Assembly: GCA_030053915.1 (NCBI GenBank)
Contig: JASGCT010000017.1
Span: forward strand, 1 to 40,928
DNA length: 40,928 nt
Source: Alphaproteobacteria bacterium
GTDB lineage: Bacteria > Bacteroidota > Bacteroidia > Chitinophagales > Chitinophagaceae
Direction: 5' to 3'
The translations under genes were made by a program, and so were the position numbers. The notes under the pieces were generated by a model that was given only the letters and a program-made list of their open reading frames with translations, did not search any database and was not told the DNA's origin. How positions within the stretch are numbered: the first letter of the stretch is position 1; every line of letters begins with the position of its first letter. Shown here one piece after another: positions 1 through 8,091 of the stretch.

Positions 1-2
1 GT

Positions 3-155
3 AATTGGTGGTATATTTTAAGTAAAAAAACACAACCAACTGCAAAATCTGGGATGATGACATTTTTAATTAACAACTCAGAATCTGGCAAAAACGCAAG
101 AAGTTGCGGATATAGGGTAGTTGGTGGCAAGCTTAAAGACAATACCCAAGAATGA
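3..155 (+). CDS. C-terminal end of an unrecognised protein (cut by window edge)
   Basis: A frame is open from the window edge to a TGA at 153-155 and encodes the last 50 residues of a protein; the start lies outside the window. I do not recognise the family. The tail has paired tryptophans near the visible beginning and a Gly/Arg/Lys-rich end (ARSCGYRVVGGKLKDN). The stop overlaps the next start as ATGA, the usual sign of translational coupling, so this gene and the DUF3644 gene are probably co-transcribed and may work together. That the segment is coding is inferred from the open frame, the overlap and the absence of another promoter before position 152. Confidence 0.5.
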   Translation, partial: NWWYILSKKTQPTAKSGMMTFLINNSESGKNARSCGYRVVGGKLKDNTQE

Positions 156-1123
156 AAGCATTATATAAAGAACTTATGGCAAATTCTATTTCTGCATCAC
201 TGTCAGGAATTGAAATTTATAATAAGCCTGACTTCAAATATAGAAATGAAATATTTGTGATTTTATTAATCAATTCTTGGGAACTTTTATTCAAATCCAA
301 AATAGTAAAAGATAATAATGGCAAACCAAATTCACTTTACCTTTATGACAAAACTCGTATTAAGAAGAATAGAAATGGAACACCATTTACTATAGACATT
401 TTTGAGTGCATTAGAAAATTAAAAATAAATGAAACACTAACAGATAATCTGACAGCTTTAATAGAAATAAGAGACAGTTCTATTCATTTCTATAATAGAA
501 ACAATTTAAGCTATATAATTTATTCATTAGCAGCAGCCTCTTTAAGAAATTATCAAAAACTATGTAAAGAATGGTTTGGAAGAGATTTATTAGAATACAA
601 TTTCTATATTTTACCACTTGGTTACAACTTTAATTTTAAGACTTTTTCAATGCTTGAGTTAAATAAAGAACCAGATGCCATTAAATCACTACTACAAAAC
701 ATTAGTTCCAATCAGAATAAGCAGACGAAGGATGGATTTCAATTTACTTGTGAAATTGAATTAACACTTACATCAGCAAAAAAAATTACAGACAAAACTG
801 ATTTAACTGTTTCAATTGACAATAATTCACCCAACGCAACTGTGGCGGTAATTAAGACACAGAAACTGACAGACCAGTACCAATTGAGTTGGACAGATTT
901 ATGGAATAAATTAAAAGCTGAACATCCAACTTTGGGACAAAATACATATATAAAACTACTGAATAAACATAAAATAAAAGACAATAAAAAGTATTCAAAC
1001 TATAATTTTAGAACAAAGAAAGACGAAGACAATTTTAACAAAACGGGAAAAGTAAAACAAGGAACAAACTCAATTTATAATGAGGAATGTTTTCAGTTTT
1101 TATTGACAGAAATATCAAAATAA
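152..1123 (+). CDS. DUF3644 domain-containing protein
   Basis: A 323-residue protein. Residues about 8-140 match what I know of the DUF3644 family: the stretch SISASLSGIEIYNKPDFKYR followed by an INSWELLFKSKIVKDNNGK-like segment and a helical region ending in EIRDSSIHFYNR. The family has no firm biochemical function; it is often met in accessory and defence-like islands. The C-terminal part (about 245-323) is lysine-rich with a pattern compatible with a winged-helix fold (SWTDLWNKLKAEHP then TYIKLLNKHKI), so nucleic-acid binding is possible but inferred. No signal peptide or membrane segment is seen. The start is supported by the ATGA overlap with the gene before it. An inverted-repeat element follows directly. 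Confidence 0.75.
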   Translation: MKALYKELMANSISASLSGIEIYNKPDFKYRNEIFVILLINSWELLFKSKIVKDNNGKPNSLYLYDKTRIKKNRNGTPFTIDIFECIRKLKINETLTDNLTALIEIRDSSIHFYNRNNLSYIIYSLAAASLRNYQKLCKEWFGRDLLEYNFYILPLGYNFNFKTFSMLELNKEPDAIKSLLQNISSNQNKQTKDGFQFTCEIELTLTSAKKITDKTDLTVSIDNNSPNATVAVIKTQKLTDQYQLSWTDLWNKLKAEHPTLGQNTYIKLLNKHKIKDNKKYSNYNFRTKKDEDNFNKTGKVKQGTNSIYNEECFQFLLTEISK

Positions 1124-1129
1124 AAAAAA

Positions 1130-1275
1130 ACTACCGCCAACAGCGGTTTTGCAAAAGCGGGGCTTTAGTACTAGGCTGAACATTTATATTTTCTATTAGC
1201 TTTTGTGCTAAATTTGAACTTTGGTACTTTTAAACCCCACCACTTCTTAACCCCCAAACCGTTGTGTGCAATGCT
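1130..1275. repeat. imperfect inverted-repeat element after the DUF3644 gene
   Basis: A noncoding block with dyad symmetry. The outer arms are CAGCGGTTT (1141-1149) and AAACCGTTG (1256-1264), eight of nine positions pairing. Inside these, an AAAGCGGGG-type arm faces a CCCCACCACTT-type arm, AGTACT near 1167 faces GGTACTTT near 1223, and the tip is a short hairpin TTAGC (1196-1200) / GCTAA (1207-1211). The block is visibly richer in G and C than the surrounding DNA. From memory, similar hairpin elements lie between small accessory genes in many Bacteroidota genomes; I cannot check copy number here. It resembles an integron attC site in layout but lacks clean core-site sequences. Confidence 0.55.
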
Positions 1276-1304
1276 AAAAGATTCCGTATTTTAAAAAATC
1301 TACA

Positions 1305-1346
1305 CATAAATTTTATTACTATCTACCTAATTTACGCATAAATTTT
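1305..1346. repeat. direct repeat CATAAATTTT, two copies
   Basis: CATAAATTTT occurs at 1305-1314 and again at 1337-1346, 32 bases apart (about three helical turns), just upstream of the -7 box of the S15-type hydrolase. The hexamer ATCTAC also recurs before each copy. It could be an activator or repressor site; in such AT-rich DNA chance is a real alternative. Confidence 0.25.
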
Positions 1347-1347
1347 T

Positions 1348-1355
1348 TATATTTG
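1348..1355 (+). promoter_or_regulatory. Bacteroidota -7 box TATATTTG
   Basis: TATATTTG fits the phylum consensus TAnnTTTG and lies 14 bases before the ATG of the exported hydrolase, implying a very short leader. I see no clear -33 TTG at the usual distance. Confidence 0.55.
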
Positions 1356-1369
1356 TAAAATATTTTGAT

Positions 1370-3466
1370 ATGAAATTTTTATATTTACTTTTGATACTTC
1401 TGTTATTTAATACGAATGTAATTTATTGTCAGTCAATTATAATAAATCCTCAAGATAGTATTGAAATTAAAGAGATTTTTATTCCAATGGCAGATGGTAC
1501 AAATCTCGCAACAGATTTATATCTACCATCCCCGTTACCAAACGAAAAACTTCCTATTATTTTAGAATACATCCCCTATAGAAAAGACGAAGGTAGAATG
1601 TCAAGATACAATTTATACGCTTATTTTATTAAAAGAGGCTACATTGTGGCAAGGGTTGATGTGAGAGGTACTGGCAGAAGCCAAGGTAAATTAGTGCCTT
1701 ATGAATATTCAGAACAAGAATTGTTAGACGGCGAGTGTGTTATTGACTACTTATCTAAACTACCTTTTTGTAATAGCAATATTGCCATGTTTGGTATATC
1801 TTGGGGTGGATTTAATGGACTCCATTTAGCCCAACGAAATCCTCCAGCCCTTAAAACGATTATCACTTTAATGTCAACAGATGATTTGTATCAAGACGAT
1901 GTACATTATATTGACGGCATTATGCATGTGGACGCTTATGAAATTGGTCAAGACCTTCATAATGCACTGCCCGCCGCACCCGAATTTGATATAAACCAAG
2001 AATATTTTAAAAACAGATTCGACACAGAACCATGGCTACTCCAGTATAAAAAACAACAAAGAGATGGTAGTTTTTGGAATAGAACAGCTACCAAAAATTT
2101 TTACGACTCATTGAAAATACCTATTTTTGCTATTGGTGGTTTATTTGATGGGTATCGTGATTTTGTTTTGCGACTCCTTCAAGAAAAACCCAATACCACG
2201 AAAGCTTTAATTGGACCTTATAATCATAGTTTCCCGCATCATGCCGAACCGCCCCCACAATATGAATGGCGCCAAGATGCCGAACAATGGTTAGATCTAT
2301 GGCTTAAAAACAAAACCAGTTCGGTTATTCAAGAGCCTCGTTTCGATTTATTTATTCAAGAATGGCGCCCCCCAACAACCAAACCACACTATATAAACGG
2401 ATTTTGGATGAGCGCGGATAGATTCCCATTAGAACATACCGACTATTTTTTATGGACACTAACAGCTAACCACCAATTACACAATCAAATGATATCAAAC
2501 AATCAATTGCCTGCTTTCCCAAAGATAGATACCCATTATTTAAAGTATAAACCCAGTGTTGGCTTGGAGGCAAGCGGTTCTGTGATGTGGTGGGGCGATT
2601 GGGCACCCGATCAAAAAAAAGCCGACCTTCATAGTTTAGTTTACGAAACAACTATTCTTAATGATAGTTTTGTTTTAGCTGGTTTTCCTAAACTTCAACT
2701 TAAAGTACATTCTACAGCACCTCAAACCAACTGGATTGTTAGATTGTCAGACGTAGCGCCAGATGGCTCGGTTATTGAAATTACAGGCGCAGGTTTCAAC
2801 GGCACGCATAGGTATTCGGCTACTAATCCGCAATGTCTGTCAATTGATTCATTTTATATTCTCAATATAGAATTACATGTTGCAACCTGGGTATTTACTA
2901 AAGGACATAAAATGCGACTATCGATTAGTAATGCACAGTGGCCTATGTTTTGGCCCACGCCCTATCTTATGACAACAGCTTTAGTTGTAGGTGGACAAGA
3001 TAATTCTATCTTAAACTTGCCTATTCTTAAACATATAAAAGCATCTTCAAAAAAATTTATGGCGCCACAAGCCGAACCCAACATTTTGTTACATAAACCT
3101 ATTGATGGTGAAACAAACTCAGGCTTTGCTGAAATATCCAATAGTTATTATAATCCAAAGTCTAAAACCACCATCATCACAGCAACAAATTCAGGTAAAG
3201 ATATCTATGATTTTGGCACTGAAATTTATAAGGAATGGATTCGTTATGAAATCAATGATTTAAAACCAGAATTTGCTAAGATTAACAGCGATTATTCAGT
3301 TGAAATTCAAACGAATAAAGGAAATAAGATTGTGTTGTCTGGTTATTTAATTTTTGAAAGCGACCGGTCGAATTTTTACTATACTTATACCAGAAAAATT
3401 TATAAGAATAAGGCACTTATTCGAACCAAAACATGGCATGAAAAAATAAAACGGGATTTTCAATAA
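1370..3466 (+). CDS. secreted CocE/NonD family hydrolase (peptidase S15 type)
   Basis: A 698-residue alpha/beta-hydrolase of the X-Pro dipeptidyl-peptidase / cocaine-esterase class. Residues 1-21 form a signal peptide, so it works in the periplasm or outside. The S15 domain covers about 33-310: VDVRGTGRS at 97-104, the nucleophile elbow GISWGG with Ser144, and likely partners Asp260 (GGLFDGY) and His286 (GPYNHSF). The X-Pro-type C-terminal beta-sandwich spans roughly 340-570. About 130 further residues follow which I cannot assign; they look like a strand-rich extension. Family members cleave acyl or Xaa-Pro bonds in peptides or esters; the substrate cannot be read from the sequence. It stands alone, with its own promoter and a terminator behind it. 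Confidence 0.85.
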   Translation: MKFLYLLLILLLFNTNVIYCQSIIINPQDSIEIKEIFIPMADGTNLATDLYLPSPLPNEKLPIILEYIPYRKDEGRMSRYNLYAYFIKRGYIVARVDVRGTGRSQGKLVPYEYSEQELLDGECVIDYLSKLPFCNSNIAMFGISWGGFNGLHLAQRNPPALKTIITLMSTDDLYQDDVHYIDGIMHVDAYEIGQDLHNALPAAPEFDINQEYFKNRFDTEPWLLQYKKQQRDGSFWNRTATKNFYDSLKIPIFAIGGLFDGYRDFVLRLLQEKPNTTKALIGPYNHSFPHHAEPPPQYEWRQDAEQWLDLWLKNKTSSVIQEPRFDLFIQEWRPPTTKPHYINGFWMSADRFPLEHTDYFLWTLTANHQLHNQMISNNQLPAFPKIDTHYLKYKPSVGLEASGSVMWWGDWAPDQKKADLHSLVYETTILNDSFVLAGFPKLQLKVHSTAPQTNWIVRLSDVAPDGSVIEITGAGFNGTHRYSATNPQCLSIDSFYILNIELHVATWVFTKGHKMRLSISNAQWPMFWPTPYLMTTALVVGGQDNSILNLPILKHIKASSKKFMAPQAEPNILLHKPIDGETNSGFAEISNSYYNPKSKTTIITATNSGKDIYDFGTEIYKEWIRYEINDLKPEFAKINSDYSVEIQTNKGNKIVLSGYLIFESDRSNFYYTYTRKIYKNKALIRTKTWHEKIKRDFQ

Positions 3467-3472
3467 ATAGAT

Positions 3473-3515
3473 GACTATTTTATAATGTAGGCTTCAATAA
3501 GATAGTCTGTTTTTC
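3473..3515 (+). terminator. Rho-independent terminator
   Basis: An 11-base stem, GACTATTTTAT (3473-3483) with ATAAGATAGTC (3497-3507), pairs throughout if one U-G wobble is allowed. It has a 13-base loop and is followed by TGTTTTTCC. It starts seven bases after the hydrolase stop codon, which is where a terminator is expected. Confidence 0.7.
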
Positions 3516-3675
3516 CTAACGTCACTCAGTTTTTATTATATTATTGATTATCAATATGTATTTTACTAAATTGGTTACTACAAGTATTGTATAAGATTAT
3601 TATTATTTTAATTCAAAGATATCTTGAATGTACTTAACGTCAAAAATTTTGTAACTTGTTTTATCTACAACGTTA

Positions 3676-4710
3676 TTAAATTGTCGATAACGACATCATT
3701 CTTATTTTAGACTTATTAAAAACATTGCGACCAAGGTCTTTACCCTTTCTTAATTGTTTTTGATCTTCAGAGGGTAGTTTAAGTATATCTGCACAAGATT
3801 GCGAACAACAATGATTGAATTTTTCAGCACAGGCGTTGCATTGAATAAATAGCAAATGACACCCAGAGTGCGCACAATTAACGTGTGTGTCGCAGGGTTC
3901 ACCGCATTGGTGGCATTTTGAAATGATATCATGCGTTACACGTTCTCCTAATCGATTGTCAAAAACAAAATTTTTTCCTATAAACTTTGACGGGAGATTT
4001 TGAGACTTAATTTGATGCACGTAATTAATAATTCCGCCTTCTAAATGATACACGTCTTTAAATCCTTTAAATTTTAGAAACCCACTGGCTTTTTCGCAGC
4101 GAATGCCACCGGTACAATACATAATAATAGGTTTGTCCTTGTGTTCAGCTAACATATCTACCGCCATATTTAGCTGTTCTTTAAAGGTATCAGACGGTAT
4201 TTCGATAGCTCCTTCAAAATGACCAACTTCGTATTCGTAATGATTTCGCATATCTACTACAATGGCTTCCTGATTTTCAATTTTTGTATTCATGGCTTCT
4301 GCCGACACATAATTTCCTTTTAAAGATAATGAAAAATTGGGGTCATTGATGCCATCTGCCACAATCTTGTTACGAACTTTAATGTTTAAAACAGCAAAAC
4401 TTTTACCATCATCATCAACTGCAATATTAAGCCGAATATTGTGAAGTTCCTTTATTTCGTTCGTGATTATTTTAAAATTTTCAAATGCACTATTGGGAAC
4501 AGAAATTTGGGCATTGATGCCCTCGTGAGCAATATAAATTCTGCCTAATACACCCAATTTATTAAAAACAATATAAAGGTGATCTCTGAATTTATTGGGA
4601 TTAGTTATATCAACATACCGATAAAAACTGATAGTTGTTCTTGGTGTTTGGTCTTGAAGAATTTTTTCTTTTAAATGTTTTTTATTAATTCGATTGTGTA
4701 AAACAGGCAT
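3676..4710 (-). CDS. trhO: tRNA uridine(34) hydroxylase TrhO (rhodanese domain)
   Basis: A 344-residue member of the YceA/TrhO family, which makes 5-hydroxyuridine at the wobble position of certain tRNAs. The N-terminal domain (about 24-120) contains the family hallmark YIAHEGINAQIS at 59-70. A rhodanese domain (about 135-235) carries the catalytic-loop cysteine Cys199 in MYCTGGIRCEKA. The C-terminal domain (about 263-306) is cysteine-rich (CHQCGEPC, then CNAC and CC), probably binding zinc. It is the last gene of a three-gene operon, eight bases after the cysteine desulfurase. Sharing an operon with a desulfurase fits a sulfur or tRNA-modification theme, although TrhO adds oxygen, not sulfur. 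The length is normal for the family. Confidence 0.9.
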   Translation of the reverse strand: MPVLHNRINKKHLKEKILQDQTPRTTISFYRYVDITNPNKFRDHLYIVFNKLGVLGRIYIAHEGINAQISVPNSAFENFKIITNEIKELHNIRLNIAVDDDGKSFAVLNIKVRNKIVADGINDPNFSLSLKGNYVSAEAMNTKIENQEAIVVDMRNHYEYEVGHFEGAIEIPSDTFKEQLNMAVDMLAEHKDKPIIMYCTGGIRCEKASGFLKFKGFKDVYHLEGGIINYVHQIKSQNLPSKFIGKNFVFDNRLGERVTHDIISKCHQCGEPCDTHVNCAHSGCHLLFIQCNACAEKFNHCCSQSCADILKLPSEDQKQLRKGKDLGRNVFNKSKIRMMSLSTI

Positions 4711-4718
4711 AAATCTAA

Positions 4719-5855
4719 TTAGATAAATTTTTTTAGAGTTGTAATAAGACTATCGATTTCTGATTTAGTATTTAGATGCGAAAAACTAATTCTAAAATGA
4801 TGTCCTTTGTAAGATGGTTTTATCTCAGCTATAACATGAGAACCAATCGAAGAACCGCTTGAACAGGCACTTCCAGAGCTTATACAGATCTGATTCATGT
4901 CTAAGTTATAAATTAATAATTCAGCCTTATGTTCGTCTGGAACAGAAAAATTTAACAAGGTATATAAATTGTTTTCAAACAAGGTGCCGTTAAAATGCAA
5001 AAATTCAAAATTCTGTTTTAACTCTTGATAGCAATATGTTTTTAATTCTAAAACATGGGCTGAATATGATTCGTAATTATTTAATGCCTTTTCTAAGGCT
5101 TTAGCCAAGCCAACAATACCATATACATTTTCGGTGCCACCGCGGTGATTACGTTCTTGAGCGCCACCTTGAATAAAAGCAGGAAAATTAACCCGATTAT
5201 TAACTAATAAAAAACCCACACCTTTAGGACCATGAAATTTATGAGGGGCACAAATGGCAAAGTCCACTAAGTGGTCGGTAAATTGAATAGGATAGTGCCC
5301 AATAGTTTGCACCGTATCACACAAAAAATAGGCATTGTATGCTTGCACAAGTTCAGAAACTTTTTTAATTTTTAATAAATTGCCAATTTCATTATTAGCA
5401 TGCATTAAACACACCAAAGTTTTTGTATTGGGTAATTTTAAAAGTGTTTCAAGTTCGTCATAATTAATTTGTCCTAATTCATTAAGATGTAAATAACTAA
5501 CCTTTATATGTTCTTTTTGTTCGCAATATTGAACAGAATGTAGGGTAGCATGATGTTCAATTTTGGTAGTAATAATATGGTTGCAGTTTAGGTAATTAAC
5601 GCTTGTATATATTGCGGTATTAATGGATTCTGTACCACCACTTGTAAAAACAATTTCGTTAGGAGTACATCCAACAAGTTGCGCTACCTGTTTACGTGCT
5701 TTTTCGATACCCATTTTAGCTTCACGACCATAAGAATAAATAGAAGAAGGGTTTCCAAAATGGTCTTTAAGATAGGGTAGCATGGCGTCTAACACCTCAG
5801 GGTCTAAAGGCGTTGTGGCTGCATTGTCTAAATAAATTCTAGATGTTGTATTCAT
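4719..5855 (-). CDS. cysteine desulfurase (NifS/IscS family)
   Basis: A 378-residue fold-type I PLP enzyme that takes sulfur from cysteine as a persulfide for Fe-S clusters or tRNA thiolation. It begins with the family signature YLDNAATTPLDPEVLDAM. His101 stacks on PLP (KIEHHA), Asp180 binds the ring nitrogen, Lys206 in APHKFHGPKG is the Schiff-base lysine, and Cys331 in SSGSACSSGS carries the persulfide. The motif SSGSACSSG points to the NifS/IscS branch, not SufS. The start overlaps the end of glmM by 17 bases, so the two are read from one transcript. No iscU or other cluster-assembly gene is nearby, so supply of tRNA modification is as likely as cluster building. Confidence 0.9.
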   Translation of the reverse strand: MNTTSRIYLDNAATTPLDPEVLDAMLPYLKDHFGNPSSIYSYGREAKMGIEKARKQVAQLVGCTPNEIVFTSGGTESINTAIYTSVNYLNCNHIITTKIEHHATLHSVQYCEQKEHIKVSYLHLNELGQINYDELETLLKLPNTKTLVCLMHANNEIGNLLKIKKVSELVQAYNAYFLCDTVQTIGHYPIQFTDHLVDFAICAPHKFHGPKGVGFLLVNNRVNFPAFIQGGAQERNHRGGTENVYGIVGLAKALEKALNNYESYSAHVLELKTYCYQELKQNFEFLHFNGTLFENNLYTLLNFSVPDEHKAELLIYNLDMNQICISSGSACSSGSSIGSHVIAEIKPSYKGHHFRISFSHLNTKSEIDSLITTLKKFI

Positions 5856-7257
5856 GGTTTAAAAATTTTTTAAAGGCTTTTTGGATTGCTTCCAAATAAG
5901 TGGTTAAACGTTCATGCGTTTGGGCTTCGGCAATAATGCGAATAATGGGCTCTGTATTGCTTTCTCTAAGATGAAGCCAACCATCATTTAATATGATTTT
6001 TAAGCCATCTTCTTCATTTAAAGTATAATCCGTTGTATCAAAAGGGAGGTAATTTTTAAAAGCGGTTAATTTTAGGGTCCCACTTATGGATGGGTTTATT
6101 TGTATTTTAGTTTTAGACATTGGATAAAAAGGATATTTTTTTCTAATCTCTGAAGATGTTAAATTAGATTCAGCCATATAACTTAAAAATAGTGCCAATC
6201 CAACCAAAGCATCTCTACCATAATGCAACTGAGATACAATAATACCGCCGTTACCTTCGCCACCAATGGTTGCTTGCACTAATTTCATTTTTGCCACAAC
6301 ATGGGCTTCGCCAACTTTTGCACTAAACGCCTTAACTTTATGCTGTTCGGCAATCTCATGCAAAGCCATTGTAGATGACAAATTAGTAACAACATGTCCT
6401 TTTTGATAATTTAAAAAATAATCACTAATAGCAACCAAACTATATTCTTCACCAAAAAAATCACCATTATTTTGCACAAAACAAATACGATCTACATCAG
6501 GATCTACTGCTACACCTAAGTCGCTACCATTTTGAATTACTGCTTCTTGCAACGATTTTAAATGTTCTGGAAGAGGTTCGGGGTTGTGTTCAAATAAACC
6601 CATATTGTTATCGGCAATCAATTGCACATCTTCAACGCCTAAAGCCTTACATAATTTAGGAATGACTACTGCTCCAGAACTATTAATCACATCTACAACA
6701 ATTTTGAAGTTTTGGGCTTTAATTTTAGTGGTGCAGATTCCTGGTAATTTAAGAATGGCGTCAATATGTTCGTCTAAGGCTTGTTCATAGTACGTTATCT
6801 TTCCTAACAAAACGGGATCTTCAATAAATTCGATAGTTTCCCAACCATTTAAAGCCAGATTTTGAATACTCAATATGTCGTTTTCTTGTAAGAACTCTCC
6901 GTCATGATTTAGTAGTTTTAAAGCATTCCATTGTATTGGATTATGGCTGGCAGTAATAATAATACCGCCTTGGGTTTGATGATTGCCTACAGTAAAAGCA
7001 ACGGTAGGCGTGGTAGATAAACCAAGGTCTATGCAATCAATACCAAGTGCTACAAGTGTTTGTTGTACCATATCTTGCACCATTTTACCACTTAAACGCC
7101 CATCTCTGCCTATAACAATTTTAATTTTTTGGGCTTGATTTTTTTGAATTAACCAACTTCCGTAAGCCGCCGCAAATTTTACAATGTTCAATGGATTGAG
7201 TCCATCTTTTTTTCCTATCTCCCCTCTTATTCCAGAAATTGAAATTTTTAATGCCAT
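5839..7257 (-). CDS. glmM: phosphoglucosamine mutase GlmM
   Basis: A 472-residue phosphohexomutase of the alpha-D-phosphohexomutase superfamily, converting glucosamine-6-phosphate to glucosamine-1-phosphate for UDP-GlcNAc, peptidoglycan and LPS. The phosphoserine loop is TASHNP with Ser104. The metal loop is DPDVDR at 252-257, the sugar-binding loop GEGNGG at 333-338, and the phosphate-binding loop RESNTEPIIRI near the C-terminus. The N-terminal sequence (ISISGIRGEIGKKDGLNPLNIVKF) is typical of the Bacteroidota enzymes annotated as GlmM. A broader phosphomannomutase/phosphoglucomutase role cannot be excluded from motifs alone. It is first in an operon with the cysteine desulfurase and trhO and has its own promoter 15 bases upstream. 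Confidence 0.85.
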   Translation of the reverse strand: MALKISISGIRGEIGKKDGLNPLNIVKFAAAYGSWLIQKNQAQKIKIVIGRDGRLSGKMVQDMVQQTLVALGIDCIDLGLSTTPTVAFTVGNHQTQGGIIITASHNPIQWNALKLLNHDGEFLQENDILSIQNLALNGWETIEFIEDPVLLGKITYYEQALDEHIDAILKLPGICTTKIKAQNFKIVVDVINSSGAVVIPKLCKALGVEDVQLIADNNMGLFEHNPEPLPEHLKSLQEAVIQNGSDLGVAVDPDVDRICFVQNNGDFFGEEYSLVAISDYFLNYQKGHVVTNLSSTMALHEIAEQHKVKAFSAKVGEAHVVAKMKLVQATIGGEGNGGIIVSQLHYGRDALVGLALFLSYMAESNLTSSEIRKKYPFYPMSKTKIQINPSISGTLKLTAFKNYLPFDTTDYTLNEEDGLKIILNDGWLHLRESNTEPIIRIIAEAQTHERLTTYLEAIQKAFKKFLNHEYNI

Positions 7258-7271
7258 ATATTAAATATTTA

Positions 7272-7279
7272 CAAAATTA
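7272..7279 (-). promoter_or_regulatory. -7 box TAATTTTG for the glmM operon
   Basis: On the minus strand TAATTTTG fits TAnnTTTG and lies 14 bases before the glmM ATG. Together with the plus-strand box at 7292-7299, both promoters of the divergent pair fit in a gap of only 51 bases. Confidence 0.5.
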
Positions 7280-7291
7280 CAAAAAAAAATG

Positions 7292-7299
7292 TATTTTTG
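7292..7299 (+). promoter_or_regulatory. -7 box TATTTTTG for the dienelactone hydrolase gene
   Basis: TATTTTTG fits TAnnTTTG and ends nine bases before the ATG at 7309. It shows that the in-frame TTG at 7297, inside the box, is not the start. Confidence 0.5.
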
Positions 7300-7308
7300 C
7301 AAAAAAAC

Positions 7309-8073
7309 ATGAAAAAAAATATTTTATTAGGATTTATAATTTTTGTAACTTTTAATTTAAAAAGTCAAATCCAATCACAACAAGTTGCCTATAATGACGG
7401 TAATGTAAAGTTAGCTGGCTATTTAGTAAAGCCCGCACAAGCGCATTCAAAATTAGTAGGGGTAGTTATTTTGCCTGCTTGGATGGGCATTAGTAATGTA
7501 GAACGTTTAGCAGCCGAGCGTTTGGGTGAACTTGGTTATTTTGCTTTTGTAGCTGATATTTATGGTTTCGAAAACAATCCTAAAGATTTTAAAGACGCCG
7601 CTCGTTTAAGTTCAAGTTATAAACAAGATTTTGTAAAATATCAAAAGCGTATTGCTTTGGCAATACAAGAGATTATTAAACAAGGCGCATCTGCCGACAA
7701 TATTGCTGTTATGGGTTATTGTTTTGGTGGTAGTGGGGCTTTAGAAACCGCCCGCGGTAATTTACCCGCCCAAGCAGTTATTTCGTTTCATGGTGGTTTA
7801 GCTGCACCAAAAAGAGAAGAAAGTACAATGAAACCCAAAGTATTGGTTTTGCATGGTGCCGATGACCCCTCAATTACCAATGATGATATTATTAATTTTC
7901 AAAATGAGATGCGTAAAGCTCAAGCCAATTGGCAAATGAATTTTTATGGCAATGCCGTGCATTCGTTTACTAATCCAGAAGCCAATAATCCTAAATCGAA
8001 TTGTTTCAATAAAGAAGCTAATGACCGTTCTTGGGAAGCCTTATTAGCGTTTTTAAAAGAAGTTTTTAATTAG
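7309..8073 (+). CDS. exported dienelactone hydrolase family protein
   Basis: A 254-residue alpha/beta-hydrolase of the dienelactone hydrolase family. The ATG at 7309 is chosen over a TTG at 7297 because it gives a clean signal peptide (MKKNILLGFIIFVTFNLKSQ) and the TTG lies in the promoter. The nucleophile is a cysteine, Cys138 in MGYCFGGSGAL, typical of this family. The other triad members are probably Asp186 (HGADDPS) and His218 (NAVHSFTNP). Export to the periplasm is common for the Bacteroidota versions. Real substrates of these proteins are mostly unknown, and aromatic degradation is not implied by anything nearby. It is a single gene that converges on the ABC operon with an 18-base gap. 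Confidence 0.85.
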   Translation: MKKNILLGFIIFVTFNLKSQIQSQQVAYNDGNVKLAGYLVKPAQAHSKLVGVVILPAWMGISNVERLAAERLGELGYFAFVADIYGFENNPKDFKDAARLSSSYKQDFVKYQKRIALAIQEIIKQGASADNIAVMGYCFGGSGALETARGNLPAQAVISFHGGLAAPKREESTMKPKVLVLHGADDPSITNDDIINFQNEMRKAQANWQMNFYGNAVHSFTNPEANNPKSNCFNKEANDRSWEALLAFLKEVFN

Positions 8074-8091
8074 TTATAATAAACGCAAAAA

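Noticed and set aside
1130..1275. Integron attC site
   Set aside because: The layout is similar, but the outer ends lack matches to the RYYYAAC and GTTRRRY core sites and no integrase is seen.
3611..3630. Near-palindrome TTCAAAGATATCTTGAA and an apparent minus-strand TATCTTTG box
   Set aside because: One arm has an extra base, and no minus-strand gene follows the box.
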